Origin: Kiritimatiellia bacterium
GTDB taxonomy: Bacteria; Verrucomicrobiota; Kiritimatiellia; RFP12; UBA1067
NCBI GenBank assembly: GCA_017395505.1
Contig: JAFPUH010000007.1
Span: forward strand, 1-43,554
Reading direction: 5' to 3'
Length of the DNA: 43,554 nucleotides
In this document: positions 1 through 8,164 of the stretch, piece after piece
Layout of the letters: every line of letters begins with the position of its first letter
How positions within the stretch are numbered: the stretch's first letter is position 1
Translations under genes and position numbers: made by a program
The notes under the pieces: generated by a model
The model's input: only the letters and a program-made list of their open reading frames with translations
Told to the model about the DNA's origin: nothing
Database searches by the model: none

Positions 1-1
1 G

Positions 2-697
2 GCGCATGGTGAACATTCCGGCTCTGATGTGTCCGGCGGCTGGAGCGTCGAATGGCCTGAGCCTGCTATGGGGCTTGGCGACGACATGCTTGAGGTAGTG
101 CGCAGGCGGATGATAGTGCTTGCGTTCTCCGGCAACTACTGGGGATATGATGAGGAGAATCCTCCCAAGACTCTGGCTGATGCCGAAGCCGCATTCAAGG
201 CGGAGCTTCGCAGGCGTCTTGATTGCCGCCGGATTGAGGATTACCACATCTGCAGCCATTGGAACTTTGTGGTGGATGCGAAGGTCGGTCTTCCGTTCGG
301 CCTTAAGGGTGGCGAGGCGTGGTATGCGAGACCCGTCATCTGCCTGACTAACGATGGCTACGCCAACGACGGCGGCAACGGGTGCCACTCCTATTTTGTG
401 GCGGAGGTGATTTCGCTTGCTGACGGCAGGCGGCTTGGTGCGGCGGACTATTTCGCAAAGGATAAGCTTGATGCGCTTGGACAGCTGGCCTTAGTCAAGA
501 TGCTTGAGCAGAACAAGCTTTCTATCGAAGACACCTTCGAGCAGCATGAGGCCAAGGTGTCTGCCGCCGACCTCGTGATGACTGTCGGCAGCGACGGCGT
601 CACTTGGACCTTCCCGGCGTATTCCGTCATGGCGGGTTGCTACGGGGTGCTGTCCGCCACGATTCCCTGGCGCGAGCTTGAGCCCTACCGAAAGTAA
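2..697 (+). CDS. DUF3298/RsiV-like domain protein, 5' end outside window
   Basis: The reading frame is open to the left edge (frame from base 2), so the visible 232 codons are a C-terminal part; the GTG at 29 need not be the start. The end of the protein matches the DUF3298 (RsiV C-terminal) pattern. A Gly-rich GGNG segment around residue 125 of the visible part is followed by a strand reading SLADGRRLGAADYF. The family-like finish is a WTFPAY motif and an ATIPWREL motif near the C-terminus. DUF3298 domains occur in anti-sigma factors such as RsiV and in other envelope proteins, usually outside the cytoplasmic membrane. Any signal peptide or transmembrane anchor would be off the window. No downstream partner is evident: the next gene has its own promoter. 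The domain call is by recognition of the pattern only; the role is unknown. Confidence 0.55.
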   Translation, partial: AHGEHSGSDVSGGWSVEWPEPAMGLGDDMLEVVRRRMIVLAFSGNYWGYDEENPPKTLADAEAAFKAELRRRLDCRRIEDYHICSHWNFVVDAKVGLPFGLKGGEAWYARPVICLTNDGYANDGGNGCHSYFVAEVISLADGRRLGAADYFAKDKLDALGQLALVKMLEQNKLSIEDTFEQHEAKVSAADLVMTVGSDGVTWTFPAYSVMAGCYGVLSATIPWRELEPYRK

Positions 698-715
698 CCA
701 AATGACTATGTATTT

Positions 716-741
716 TGTGTGCCCGCTTGCAAGGGGACACA
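716..741. other. Imperfect inverted repeat enclosing the -35 of the MFS gene
   Basis: TGTGT (716-720) and CCC (722-724) pair with GGG (733-735) and ACACA (737-741), with one mismatch. The -35 hexamer lies largely in the loop. It could be the terminator of the upstream gene, or an operator. There is no clear T-tract after it. Confidence 0.4.
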
Positions 742-755
742 ATATTTGGTATTAT
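727..755 (+). promoter_or_regulatory. Sigma70-type promoter, probably leaderless
   Basis: A -35 TTGCAA (727-732), a 17-base spacer and an extended -10 TGG-TATTAT (747-755). The ATG of the MFS gene starts 8 bases after the last base of the -10, so transcription should begin at or next to the start codon. No ribosome binding site fits in between. Confidence 0.65.
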
Positions 756-762
756 ATGAGCC

Positions 763-1995
763 ATGAAACGTTTCCTTAGAGCTGTTTTGCCGGCTTTCAT
801 GCTGGCGGTCTCCGTAGGTCAGATCTACGCGTTCACAAACTTCTCCACTGAGATTGCCTCGTATATAGGCAGTACGCAGAAGGAGGTTCAGTTCGCATTC
901 TCCTTGGGAATCTTCTTCCTCGGCATGGGTGCGGCGTTCTTCGGCAAGATCGTCGAGCGCAACATACGCCTTTCGACAATCATCGGAACGGCGCTCTTCC
1001 TCTCGGGACTTTGCGTGACCGCGATCGGCATAACCTTCAAGTCGCTGGCGCTGATCTACATCGGCTACGGTTTTCTGGTCGGAACGGGAACGGGCGTCAT
1101 CTACATCTCGCCCGTCAAGACGATGATGCTGTGGTTCCCCGAGCACAAGGCCATAGCTGCGGCGCTGCCGATCATTTCGTTCGGCCTCGGCTCGACGCTC
1201 TCGACGATCGTCTACAAGGGCTTCGGCTTTGGCGGGGCCGAGTCGCTTTTCACGCTGCGCTTCCTCGGGTTCTACGACTACTTCAAGGTGGCCGAGGGTG
1301 GTCTCGGCATCGCGAAGGTGTTCTATGCCTTTGCGGTTTACTACGCCGTTCCGATGGTTGTGGCGTCGATGCTCCTCAAGAAGCCGAAGATTCAGGTGCA
1401 GAGCTTCGGGCATGGCATACCCGAGCTCGAGTTCAAGTATGTGCAGCTCGCGAAGGATTCGTTCTTCCTGCGCGCGTGGCTCTTCATGTTCCTCAACATA
1501 TCCGCCGGCCTTTGCCTCATTCCGCTCGCGAAGCAGATGATGAAGTCGCCCGCAGTCGGATACTCCGAGGGGCTCATCACCACGATCATCGCGCTCTGCG
1601 GTCTCATGAACGGCGGCGGCAGGTTCCTCTTCGCGTGGTGGTCCGACAGGCTCGCCAAGCGCATCAACATACTGCTCATCATCCTTTCGATCTCGGCCGG
1701 CATAATGACTCTCAGCTTCTGGCCGCCCATGATCGGCCTCGCGCTCCTCGTGATCAACGCATGCTACGGCGCCGGCTTCTCGGTGATACCGGCGATTCTC
1801 GCCGACCACTACGGCATGACGAACATCTCGAAGATACACGGCGCCGTGCTTTCGGCCTGGGGCTTCGCCGGTCTCGCCGGCAACCAGGCGGCGATGTTCG
1901 TAAAGGCCAACTTCGGCGGCGACACCGCTGTAGTCGCGATGCTCGTGGTGGTGTATCTGCTGAACCTCGCGAACGCGATGACCCTGCGTCGCTGA
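763..1995 (+). CDS. MFS transporter, oxalate/formate antiporter (OFA) family
   Basis: A 410-residue, strongly hydrophobic protein with about 12 predicted membrane segments, as expected for the major facilitator superfamily. The N-terminal half has the OFA-type opening (a VGQIYAF segment near residue 20), a Gly-rich helix (GYGFLVGTGTGVIY, about 108-121) and a WFPEHK segment after TM4, all typical of oxalate:formate-type and related monocarboxylate carriers. The substrate cannot be read from sequence; oxalate/formate, lactate or another small organic anion is possible. The gene stands alone, with its own promoter immediately upstream and another promoter immediately downstream for the next operon. 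The ATG at 763 is favoured by the promoter spacing and gives a normal first membrane helix. There is no Shine-Dalgarno sequence. Confidence 0.85.
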   Translation: MKRFLRAVLPAFMLAVSVGQIYAFTNFSTEIASYIGSTQKEVQFAFSLGIFFLGMGAAFFGKIVERNIRLSTIIGTALFLSGLCVTAIGITFKSLALIYIGYGFLVGTGTGVIYISPVKTMMLWFPEHKAIAAALPIISFGLGSTLSTIVYKGFGFGGAESLFTLRFLGFYDYFKVAEGGLGIAKVFYAFAVYYAVPMVVASMLLKKPKIQVQSFGHGIPELEFKYVQLAKDSFFLRAWLFMFLNISAGLCLIPLAKQMMKSPAVGYSEGLITTIIALCGLMNGGGRFLFAWWSDRLAKRINILLIILSISAGIMTLSFWPPMIGLALLVINACYGAGFSVIPAILADHYGMTNISKIHGAVLSAWGFAGLAGNQAAMFVKANFGGDTAVVAMLVVVYLLNLANAMTLRR

Positions 1996-1998
1996 TTA

Positions 1999-2007
1999 TG
2001 GTATAAT
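1999..2007 (+). promoter_or_regulatory. Extended -10 promoter of the nfu-iorB-U32-lnt operon
   Basis: TGG followed by a perfect TATAAT (2002-2007). No good -35 at standard spacing, so it probably relies on the extended -10. The expected start near 2014 leaves a leader of about 23 bases carrying an AAGGAGA ribosome binding site (2024-2030) before the ATG at 2037. Confidence 0.7.
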
Positions 2008-2036
2008 ATCACGAAATTTCAACAAGGAGAAACGAG

Positions 2037-2258
2037 ATGGAAGAACAGATAAAGGCAAAGCTCGAGGAGCTTCGCGGCGGACTGCAGAATGACGGCGGCG
2101 ATCTCGAGCTCGTGAAGATCGAAGGCAAGGTCGTCTACCTCAGGCTCGTCGGCCATTGCGGTTCGTGTCCCTTTGCGATGATGACACTGAAGCAGGGTAT
2201 CGAGGTCGCCCTGCAGGAGATCGACCCCGAGATCACCGTCGAGCGCGTTCAGGGCTGA
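2037..2258 (+). CDS. NifU C-terminal (Nfu) Fe-S scaffold domain protein
   Basis: A 73-residue stand-alone Nfu domain. The hallmark CGSC motif (Cys41, Cys44) follows the conserved NDGGDLELV region (18-26). Nfu domains bind a 4Fe-4S cluster between two subunits and pass it to client apoproteins in the cytoplasm. The strong AAGGAGA site seven bases upstream supports the ATG at 2037. It is the first gene of an operon; the next gene, iorB, starts 6 bases after its stop. The downstream U32 protein has a conserved Cys cluster and may be a cluster-requiring client, which is inference. No NifU N-terminal domain or NifS is nearby. Confidence 0.88.
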   Translation: MEEQIKAKLEELRGGLQNDGGDLELVKIEGKVVYLRLVGHCGSCPFAMMTLKQGIEVALQEIDPEITVERVQG

Positions 2259-2264
2259 TTCAAG

Positions 2265-2855
2265 ATGAAGACCGTCAACGTCTCTCTCGTCGGCGTCGGA
2301 GGGCAGGGAATCATCCTGACGGCCGACATCCTCGCCAAGACTGCGGCCCTGGCCGGGCTTCAGGTCAAGAAGAGCGAGATTCACGGCATGGCCCAGCGCG
2401 GCGGAAGCGTCAGCTCGCAGGTTCGCTTCGGCGAGAGCGTCGCCTCGCCGATCATACAGGACGGAACGAGCGACATACTCGTCAGCTTCGACAAGCTCGA
2501 GGCCGTGCGCAACGCGCATCTCCTTTCGAAGGACGGCGTCGCGATCGTCAACGACATGTATCTCGTGCCGGTCACGGTATCTTCCGGGCAGCAGAAGGAT
2601 GTCGAGGGTCTCGATTCGCGCGTCCGCGAAATCGGCGGGCTCAAGCTCGTTGACGCGATGCGCATAGCGACCGAAGAGGTGGGCAACGCGCGTACCATGA
2701 ACATGGTCATCGCGGGCGCTCTTTCGGCGTTCACTCCCTTCGCCGAGGATCTCTGGCATCAGGCGATGGCCGAGATGCTCTCAGGTCCCAAGGCCAAGCT
2801 TCTCGAGGTCAACAAGAAGGCGTTCGCCCTGGGACGCGCGGCGATAGCCCGCTGA
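2265..2855 (+). CDS. iorB: Indolepyruvate ferredoxin oxidoreductase beta subunit (orphan)
   Basis: A 196-residue protein of the pyruvate/ketoisovalerate oxidoreductase gamma-domain family. The N-terminal GVGGQGI motif (11-17), the GMAQRGGSVSSQVR segment (41-54) and the SFDKLEA segment are those of IorB. With IorA, this enzyme oxidatively decarboxylates aryl pyruvates to aryl-acetyl-CoA, reducing ferredoxin in anaerobes. IorB alone lacks the thiamine diphosphate and Fe-S domains, which are in IorA, and no iorA is present on either side in this window. It sits 6 bases after nfu and 2 bases before the U32 gene, so it is clearly co-transcribed. Either iorA is elsewhere in the genome or this subunit serves another oxidoreductase. 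Confidence 0.85.
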   Translation: MKTVNVSLVGVGGQGIILTADILAKTAALAGLQVKKSEIHGMAQRGGSVSSQVRFGESVASPIIQDGTSDILVSFDKLEAVRNAHLLSKDGVAIVNDMYLVPVTVSSGQQKDVEGLDSRVREIGGLKLVDAMRIATEEVGNARTMNMVIAGALSAFTPFAEDLWHQAMAEMLSGPKAKLLEVNKKAFALGRAAIAR

Positions 2856-2857
2856 AG

Positions 2858-5053
2858 ATGAGCAGGGTCGAGCTTCTTTCGCCTGCAGGCGACTTCGAAA
2901 CCGCTCTCGCCGCATTTGAGGCGGGGGCGGACGCCGTCTACTGCGGGCTTCAGGATTTCTCGGCTCGCGCGTTCGCCAAGAACCTTTCGTTCGAAGATCT
3001 GCGGCACCTCGTGTCGTTCGCCCATTCGAAGGGCAAGAAGGTCTACGTGACCTTCAACACGATTCTCGACGAGGATGCCGTCGACGGCGCGATCGAGACG
3101 CTCGCAAGGCTCGAAGAGATCGGTCCCGATGCGCTCATCGTCCAGGATCTCGGAATCGTCAACATCTGCCGCCGGCACTTTCCGTCGCTCGCCCTGCATG
3201 CCTCGACCCAGCTCGTCGCGCACAACCTGGAAGGGGTGCTGGCCCTCAAGCGCCTCGGCTTCACGCGCGTAGTGCTGGCGCGCGAACTTTCGCTCGCAGA
3301 GATATCGTCGATAGCAAAGCGTTGCAGCGGACTCGAGCTGGAGTGCTTCATACACGGCGCGCTTTGCTACAGCATCTCCGGCCTCTGCCTGTTCTCCGCG
3401 ATGGAGAAAGACCGCAGCGGAAACCGCGGCCGTTGCGCCTACTGCTGTCGCCTGCCGTATGAGGACGAGGCGGGGCGCAAGACGCTCGCTTTTTCGATGA
3501 AGGATCTGCGGCTTGGGGAGGATGCGCGCAAGCTCGTCGAAGCAGGCGTCGTATCCCTCAAGATAGAAGGGCGCATGAAGTCCTCGCTATATGTGGCGAG
3601 CGTCACGTCGTACTACCGCTCGATACTCGACGGCGGCGCAGGGCGCGACGCGACGACTGTCGCAGACCTCGAGACGGTCTTCTCGCGCCGCACCACGAAG
3701 CTCTACCTCAACGGTCCGGCGGACGATGTGATCGACCCCGTTTCGCTTGGACATCTAGGCACCCCGATCGGAACGGTGAAGCGCATCACGAGAGATCGCG
3801 AAGGGCTCGCATGGCTGCGCTTCCACACGTCGCGTGCGCTGGAGAAGCACGACGGACTTCAGTTCGCGGCGCCAGACGGCGGCAAGCCGCTTGGCTTTGG
3901 AGTCGGCGAGATGCGTCAGGCGATTTCGCGTGCGAACGTATTCGAGGTCGCCGCGGGGACAGACGTGGAAGTTCTTCTGCCTGAGAGCGACGAGGTTGAT
4001 TGGATCAAGGCGCTGCGCCCAGGAGCGACTGTCTACTGCTCGATGTCGAACGCCGTCAAGCGGCGCTTCCCCGTGCCGGGGTTCCGTCCGAGCGAATGTC
4101 AAGGCACGCTCAAGGTCGATGTGTCGGTGGAGCTTTCGGCGACTTCGATATCCGCCGCCGCAACGTTCTGCGGACGCGAGGTCAAGTGTTCGGTCGGCGG
4201 AGATTTCGCGGCGGCGAAGAATCCGGAGAAGACATACGGCGCAGTCGAGAAGGCGTTTTCGAGACTGGGCGAGACCGACTATTCGCTAGGACGCCTGACG
4301 CTGGTGGATGCCGAGCGACGCTTTGCGCCGATGAGCCTTCTGAACGATCTGCGCCGCGATTTTGTGGAGAGGCTCGACGAGGTGCGCGACGCTGCGAGAA
4401 GAGAGAAGATCGCGTCCGCCGAAGCCGATTCGCCCGAGGTCGATCTGGCGCCATCGAAGCCTCGCCGCACGGTTAAGCTGCGCACCTCGCAGAAGCTGCC
4501 GCAAGGCGATTGGGATGAAGTCGTCGTCGCCGTGTCGCCAGAAGACTGCGACTTGCCGGAGATCGACCCCAGCCGTCTGCGCATCGCGTTGCCGGTCTAC
4601 ACGGCCGAGCCTGAATTCAACAAGCTGCGCGTATTGGTGAAGCGTCTCGTGCGTGAAGGCTTCGCGAAATGGGAGGCGAGCGATCTCGCGACGCTTTCGC
4701 TTTTGAAGTCTGTCGGCGTCGAGGACATAACGGCCGACTGGACGCTCTACGCATTCAACTCGCGCTCGCTCGCCGAGCTGACGTCGCTTGGCGTGAGGCG
4801 CTTCGTGGCGAGTCCGGAGAACGGACGCGACAACCTTCAGTATCTGGCGGAGAGCGGGTACGACGTCGAGTTCCTTGAGCAGCAGTCCACGCCGCTTTTC
4901 GTTTCGTTGACCAAGCCCGCCGCAGAGAAGGCGGAGGGGCTTTCGATGTTCAGGCGCGGACAGCTTTGGGTGACGACGCGTCCCGTGCCGCGTACGTTCG
5001 ACGTGCCTGACGGCGCCTCGATGCGAATCGACCTCAGCTGGGGGGCTGAATGA
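2858..5053 (+). CDS. U32 family peptidase / RlhA-like protein
   Basis: A 731-residue protein opening with the U32 signature: VELLSPAGDFE near residue 4, then GADAVYCG. A TIM-barrel-like half runs to about residue 280, with the family motif SLKIEGRMKS around 231-240. A Cys-rich stretch (ECFIHGALC, then CAYCC, about 165-202) matches the cluster-binding Cys set of the U32 group. The C-terminal part (about 290-731) is a less conserved extension as in long U32 proteins. Members include RlhA, which hydroxylates a 23S rRNA cytidine, and the UbiU/UbiV and collagenase-like proteins; long forms are often near RlhA in type. The stop overlaps the start of lnt by 4 bases. The exact substrate is unknown. 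Confidence 0.85.
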   Translation: MSRVELLSPAGDFETALAAFEAGADAVYCGLQDFSARAFAKNLSFEDLRHLVSFAHSKGKKVYVTFNTILDEDAVDGAIETLARLEEIGPDALIVQDLGIVNICRRHFPSLALHASTQLVAHNLEGVLALKRLGFTRVVLARELSLAEISSIAKRCSGLELECFIHGALCYSISGLCLFSAMEKDRSGNRGRCAYCCRLPYEDEAGRKTLAFSMKDLRLGEDARKLVEAGVVSLKIEGRMKSSLYVASVTSYYRSILDGGAGRDATTVADLETVFSRRTTKLYLNGPADDVIDPVSLGHLGTPIGTVKRITRDREGLAWLRFHTSRALEKHDGLQFAAPDGGKPLGFGVGEMRQAISRANVFEVAAGTDVEVLLPESDEVDWIKALRPGATVYCSMSNAVKRRFPVPGFRPSECQGTLKVDVSVELSATSISAAATFCGREVKCSVGGDFAAAKNPEKTYGAVEKAFSRLGETDYSLGRLTLVDAERRFAPMSLLNDLRRDFVERLDEVRDAARREKIASAEADSPEVDLAPSKPRRTVKLRTSQKLPQGDWDEVVVAVSPEDCDLPEIDPSRLRIALPVYTAEPEFNKLRVLVKRLVREGFAKWEASDLATLSLLKSVGVEDITADWTLYAFNSRSLAELTSLGVRRFVASPENGRDNLQYLAESGYDVEFLEQQSTPLFVSLTKPAAEKAEGLSMFRRGQLWVTTRPVPRTFDVPDGASMRIDLSWGAE

Positions 5054-6618
5054 TCCGCAGGCTGATCGCGCAAGCCAAGAAGGTGTTCTGGCTTCTGCCG
5101 GGGTTCATGCTCTGGGCGGCGTTTCCGCCGATGGGCGAGATGACGGACTGTCTCTTCGCGCTCGCTCCCTTGATGTGGCTTTCGCGCAACTCCGATGCGG
5201 CGACATCCACGCGCCGCTGGTTCATCAACGGCTTCATCTTCTGGTTCGCGACGCTGTCGTGGATGCCGGCAATCGTCAAGAACGGCGGTCCGTGGCCCCT
5301 CGTCGTGCTCGGCTGGGGAGCGCTCGCGGCATACTGCGCGGCGTACTTTGCGGCGTTCGGCTACCTGTCGGCGAAGGTGTGGGGCGAGGTGAAGAATCGC
5401 GGATACGGCTGGCGCATCGCGACGATCGTCGTCGTCGAGCCGATTCTCTGGGCGGGACTCGAGCTCGTGCGTTCGCGCCTCTTCGGCGGCTTCGCGTGGA
5501 ATCAGCTAGGCGTGATACCTGCGGTAGGCGGCTTCGGCGCGCCGGCTGCGATAGGCGGAGTATATCTGCTCTCCATGGTCGTCGTGCTCATAAACGGAAC
5601 GGTCGCGTCGATAGCCGAAAGGGTGCTCAACCCGTCGCGCCGGAATTGGGCGCGCAGCGTGGAGACGCTTTTGCCGTTCGCGATGATCTGGTCGATCTAT
5701 TCGGCCGCAAAGACGATCGACACATGCCAGATTGAGACGGAGGGATACGGCGAGTCGATTCCTGTCGCGATGGTGCAGCGCAACTTTCCGTGCGTGTTCA
5801 AGGGCGGCGACGAGAATCCCGTCGAGATATACGAAAGTCTTCTCGCCAACGTCGCGCCGCTTCAGCCCAAGCTCGTCGTGCTGCCGGAGAGCGCATATTG
5901 CGAGGTGGGGCGGATCGGTTCGAGGAACGCGCTCGAGTTCTCGCGCTGGGTATGCTCGCAGACCGGAGCGAAGTGGGTGCTCGCAGGCGGCACGAGGTTC
6001 GAGGGACGCAAGGAGTTCAACTCTGCTGCGCTCTATGGATTCGATCCGTCCGATTCGATGCAGACCTACGACAAGGTGCACCTTGTGCCGTTCGGCGAAT
6101 ACATACCGGGCGACAAGTGGATAACCTCGCTGCAGAAGCTTGCGCCAGTCGGCAGCTGCACGGCGGGCGAACTTAAGACGCTCGACTTCGACGGAGTGAA
6201 GCTCGGCGTGGCGATATGCTTCGAAGATACCGACTCCGCACAGATGAGGCGGCTCGCCAAGATGGGTGCGCAGGCTTTGGTGTTCATTACGAACGACAGC
6301 TGGTTCTCGAATTCCGAAGAGCCTATGCAGCATGCGTGGCAGTCGGTGGCGAGAAGCATCGAGACGGGACTCCCGGTAGTACGCGTAGGCAACTCGGGAG
6401 TTACCGGCACGATAACGCCGTGGAGCAGGGCGACGTGGCTCATTGGCGCAAACGGAAAACCCCTCGTGGATGAAAGCGGCACGATGTTCGACCGCCTGCC
6501 GTACTATCCGGAGTCAAAGGTTTGGACGCTCTACACGTGCGTCGGCGACGCTCCGCTGTTCGCCGCATTTCTCACGCTGCTCGTCGCGATCGGCTATGCG
6601 ATCGCGCGCCGCTCGTAA
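5050..6618 (+). CDS. lnt: Apolipoprotein N-acyltransferase
   Basis: A 522-residue inner membrane protein with several N-terminal helices (about 10-220), a nitrilase-fold periplasmic domain (about 250-490) and a last C-terminal helix. The catalytic triad is visible: Glu280 in LPESAY, Lys342 in YDKVHLVPFGEY and Cys390 in ICFED (the usual form is ICYE). It adds the third acyl chain to the N-terminal Cys of lipoproteins, acting after Lgt (27709 in this window) and LspA. Its presence implies an outer membrane with triacylated lipoproteins, in agreement with the lipobox proteins seen here. The ATG overlaps the U32 stop codon (ATGA), and a hairpin follows the gene, so it ends the operon. Confidence 0.93.
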   Translation: MIRRLIAQAKKVFWLLPGFMLWAAFPPMGEMTDCLFALAPLMWLSRNSDAATSTRRWFINGFIFWFATLSWMPAIVKNGGPWPLVVLGWGALAAYCAAYFAAFGYLSAKVWGEVKNRGYGWRIATIVVVEPILWAGLELVRSRLFGGFAWNQLGVIPAVGGFGAPAAIGGVYLLSMVVVLINGTVASIAERVLNPSRRNWARSVETLLPFAMIWSIYSAAKTIDTCQIETEGYGESIPVAMVQRNFPCVFKGGDENPVEIYESLLANVAPLQPKLVVLPESAYCEVGRIGSRNALEFSRWVCSQTGAKWVLAGGTRFEGRKEFNSAALYGFDPSDSMQTYDKVHLVPFGEYIPGDKWITSLQKLAPVGSCTAGELKTLDFDGVKLGVAICFEDTDSAQMRRLAKMGAQALVFITNDSWFSNSEEPMQHAWQSVARSIETGLPVVRVGNSGVTGTITPWSRATWLIGANGKPLVDESGTMFDRLPYYPESKVWTLYTCVGDAPLFAAFLTLLVAIGYAIARRS

Positions 6619-6643
6619 TCCCCCACATAAAATACGCATAAAG

Positions 6644-6668
6644 ACCGCCGTTTAAGGCGGTTTAAAAA
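6644..6668 (+). terminator. Possible terminator after lnt
   Basis: ACCGCC (6644-6649) and GGCGGT (6656-6661) form a 6-bp stem with a GTTTAA loop, followed by a short mixed T/A run. The location between lnt and the mraZ promoter fits. The T-tract is weak. Confidence 0.45.
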
Positions 6669-6695
6669 GCATCGAAAGATTTTTGAAATTCCCTA

Positions 6696-6724
6696 TTGCA
6701 TCATGGTGGGGAATAGTGTATAAT
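6696..6724 (+). promoter_or_regulatory. mraZ promoter
   Basis: TTGCAT (6696-6701), a 17-base spacer and TATAAT (6719-6724). Only 11 bases separate the -10 from the ATG at 6736, so the mRNA would have a leader of about 4-5 bases and no ribosome binding site. Confidence 0.7.
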
Positions 6725-6730
6725 AGTGTC
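6706..6730 (+). promoter_or_regulatory. Candidate MraZ operator (10-bp periodic GTG repeats)
   Basis: GTG occurs at 6706, 6716 and 6726, exactly 10 bases apart (GTGGGG, GTGTAT, GTGTCA), covering the -10 element. Known MraZ boxes are direct repeats of a GTG-containing core at 10-bp spacing upstream of mraZ. Binding here would block the promoter, giving autorepression. Only the first repeat matches the full GTGGG form. Confidence 0.5.
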
Positions 6731-6735
6731 ACAAA

Positions 6736-7221
6736 ATGTCAAGGAAGGAAGTCCAGAGTGTCGCTGTGTCGACTAGCGGAGAATCGAGCCCTCTGATGGG
6801 GCGCTTCGATCACGCGCTGGATCCCAAGCGCAGGCTGACCATACCTAGCATATGGCGCAAGGCGATGGGCAATCCAGACTTCGTCTACGCGATGCCCGAC
6901 CGAAAGGAGCGCTGCGTCAATCTCATGCCAAAGGCGGAGATGGATGTATTGCTCTCGAAGATCCGTGAGAAGGCGCTCTTTGATCCGGCGCTGAATCGGG
7001 TTTTCCAGGTGATCGGCTCCATGAGCGAACAGCTCGATCTTGACGTGCAGGGACGAATCCGCATAAGCGACAAGCTCCTTCAGTATGCTAATCTGACGAC
7101 GACGGTCGCCATGGTGGGTTCGTTCCGCATGATTAAGTTGTGGGATCCGGCTGCGCTTGCGCCGGTTGATTCTGTCGATGCAACCGAGCTCGATGCGGCG
7201 CTCGCCGCGGCGGGTCTCTGA
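6736..7221 (+). CDS. mraZ: MraZ transcriptional regulator of the division/cell-wall cluster
   Basis: A 161-residue protein with two SpoVT/AbrB-like halves. The first has FDHALDPKRRLTIP (about 24-37). The second has LDVQGRIRIS (about 99-108), the paired DxKGR-type loops of MraZ. The N-terminus is about 20 residues longer than usual if the ATG at 6736 is used. The in-frame ATG at 6796 would give the classical start just before GRFDHALD and has a weak GGAGAA upstream. The promoter spacing favours 6736 as a near-leaderless start. MraZ is a DNA-binding ring-forming repressor of its own cluster; a candidate box overlaps its promoter. It is followed at 21 bases by rsmH, the conserved order. Confidence 0.92.
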   Translation: MSRKEVQSVAVSTSGESSPLMGRFDHALDPKRRLTIPSIWRKAMGNPDFVYAMPDRKERCVNLMPKAEMDVLLSKIREKALFDPALNRVFQVIGSMSEQLDLDVQGRIRISDKLLQYANLTTTVAMVGSFRMIKLWDPAALAPVDSVDATELDAALAAAGL

Positions 7222-7242
7222 TGTAAGGAGGAAACGCCCAAG

Positions 7243-8160
7243 ATGACGAACACAGCAAAGCACGTGCCTGTTCTCCTGAAGGAGACGGTCGATGCTTTGC
7301 GCGTCAGGCGGGGCGGGAGGTATGTCGACGGGACGCTCGGGAGAGCGGGTCACACGCGAGCCATCCTCGAGCTTGGCGGTGAGGTTCTGGGCATCGACCG
7401 CGATGCGCAGGCGATTTCGGAAGTCGAGGCGATGGGTCTAAAGGGTCTCACGGTCGTCAACGGCAACCATGGCGACATCGAGCAGATCGCCAGGGCGAAG
7501 GGGTGGAGCGACGTAGACGGTGTGCTGCTCGACCTTGGGGTTTCGAGTCCGCAGCTCGACGAGGCCGATCGCGGCTTCAGCTTTCTTCGGGAAGGTCCGC
7601 TCGACATGCGGATGGATTGTTCGCGCGGCGTGAGTGCGGCGGACATCGTGAACGGCGAGAGCGCCGAGGGGCTTGAGAGGATATTCCGTGAATGGGGCGA
7701 GGAGCCTCAGGCGCACAGGATCGCGCGCGCAATCGTGAAGGCCAGGGAGGAAGGTGCGCGCTTCACGACGACGACCGGCTTCGCCGAATTCGTCGAAAGG
7801 CTTGTCGGTCGGCATGGCGGACACCACCCTGCGACGCGGGTCTTTCAGGCGTTGCGGATGGAGGTCAACGACGAGATGGGCGAGCTGCGCCGTGCGCTCT
7901 CTGGAGCGCTTGCGCTTCTCAAGAGCGGAGGCAGGTTCGCGGTCATAACGTTCGAGTCGCTGACCGATCGCGAAGTAAAGAGGTTCTTTGCCGCTCATGC
8001 AGGACGCGAGGTTTCGCTCCAGCAGGGCGGAAGCGAATGGTGCGGAGAACTGCCCAGGGTGCGGCTTGTCGCGCGCAGGGCGGTGACAGCCGCGGAGGAT
8101 GAAGTTTCAACAAACCCAAGATCGCGCAGCGCAAAGTTGCGCATCGCGGAAAAGGAGTAA
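7243..8160 (+). CDS. rsmH: 16S rRNA (cytosine-1402-N4) methyltransferase
   Basis: A 305-residue RsmH/MraW protein. It opens with HVPVLLKETVDAL, then the SAM-binding segment VDGTLGRAGHT (about 28-38; the usual form is DGTxGxGGH), the DLGVSSPQLDEADRGFSF segment (about 99-116) and FQALRMEVNDE (about 202-212). It methylates N4 of C1402 in the ribosomal P-site region. A strong AAGGAGG (7225-7231) lies 11 bases before the ATG. It is the second gene of the cluster; its stop overlaps the ribosome binding site region of the FtsL-like gene. The Gly-to-Arg/Ala change in the SAM loop is a mild departure from the usual motif. Confidence 0.95.
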   Translation: MTNTAKHVPVLLKETVDALRVRRGGRYVDGTLGRAGHTRAILELGGEVLGIDRDAQAISEVEAMGLKGLTVVNGNHGDIEQIARAKGWSDVDGVLLDLGVSSPQLDEADRGFSFLREGPLDMRMDCSRGVSAADIVNGESAEGLERIFREWGEEPQAHRIARAIVKAREEGARFTTTTGFAEFVERLVGRHGGHHPATRVFQALRMEVNDEMGELRRALSGALALLKSGGRFAVITFESLTDREVKRFFAAHAGREVSLQQGGSEWCGELPRVRLVARRAVTAAEDEVSTNPRSRSAKLRIAEKE

Positions 8161-8164
8161 AAAC

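Noticed and set aside
706..1839. A 377-codon minus-strand frame opposite the MFS gene
   Set aside because: Charged, repeat-poor antisense translation of a membrane protein gene. It starts inside the gene and would end in the promoter region.
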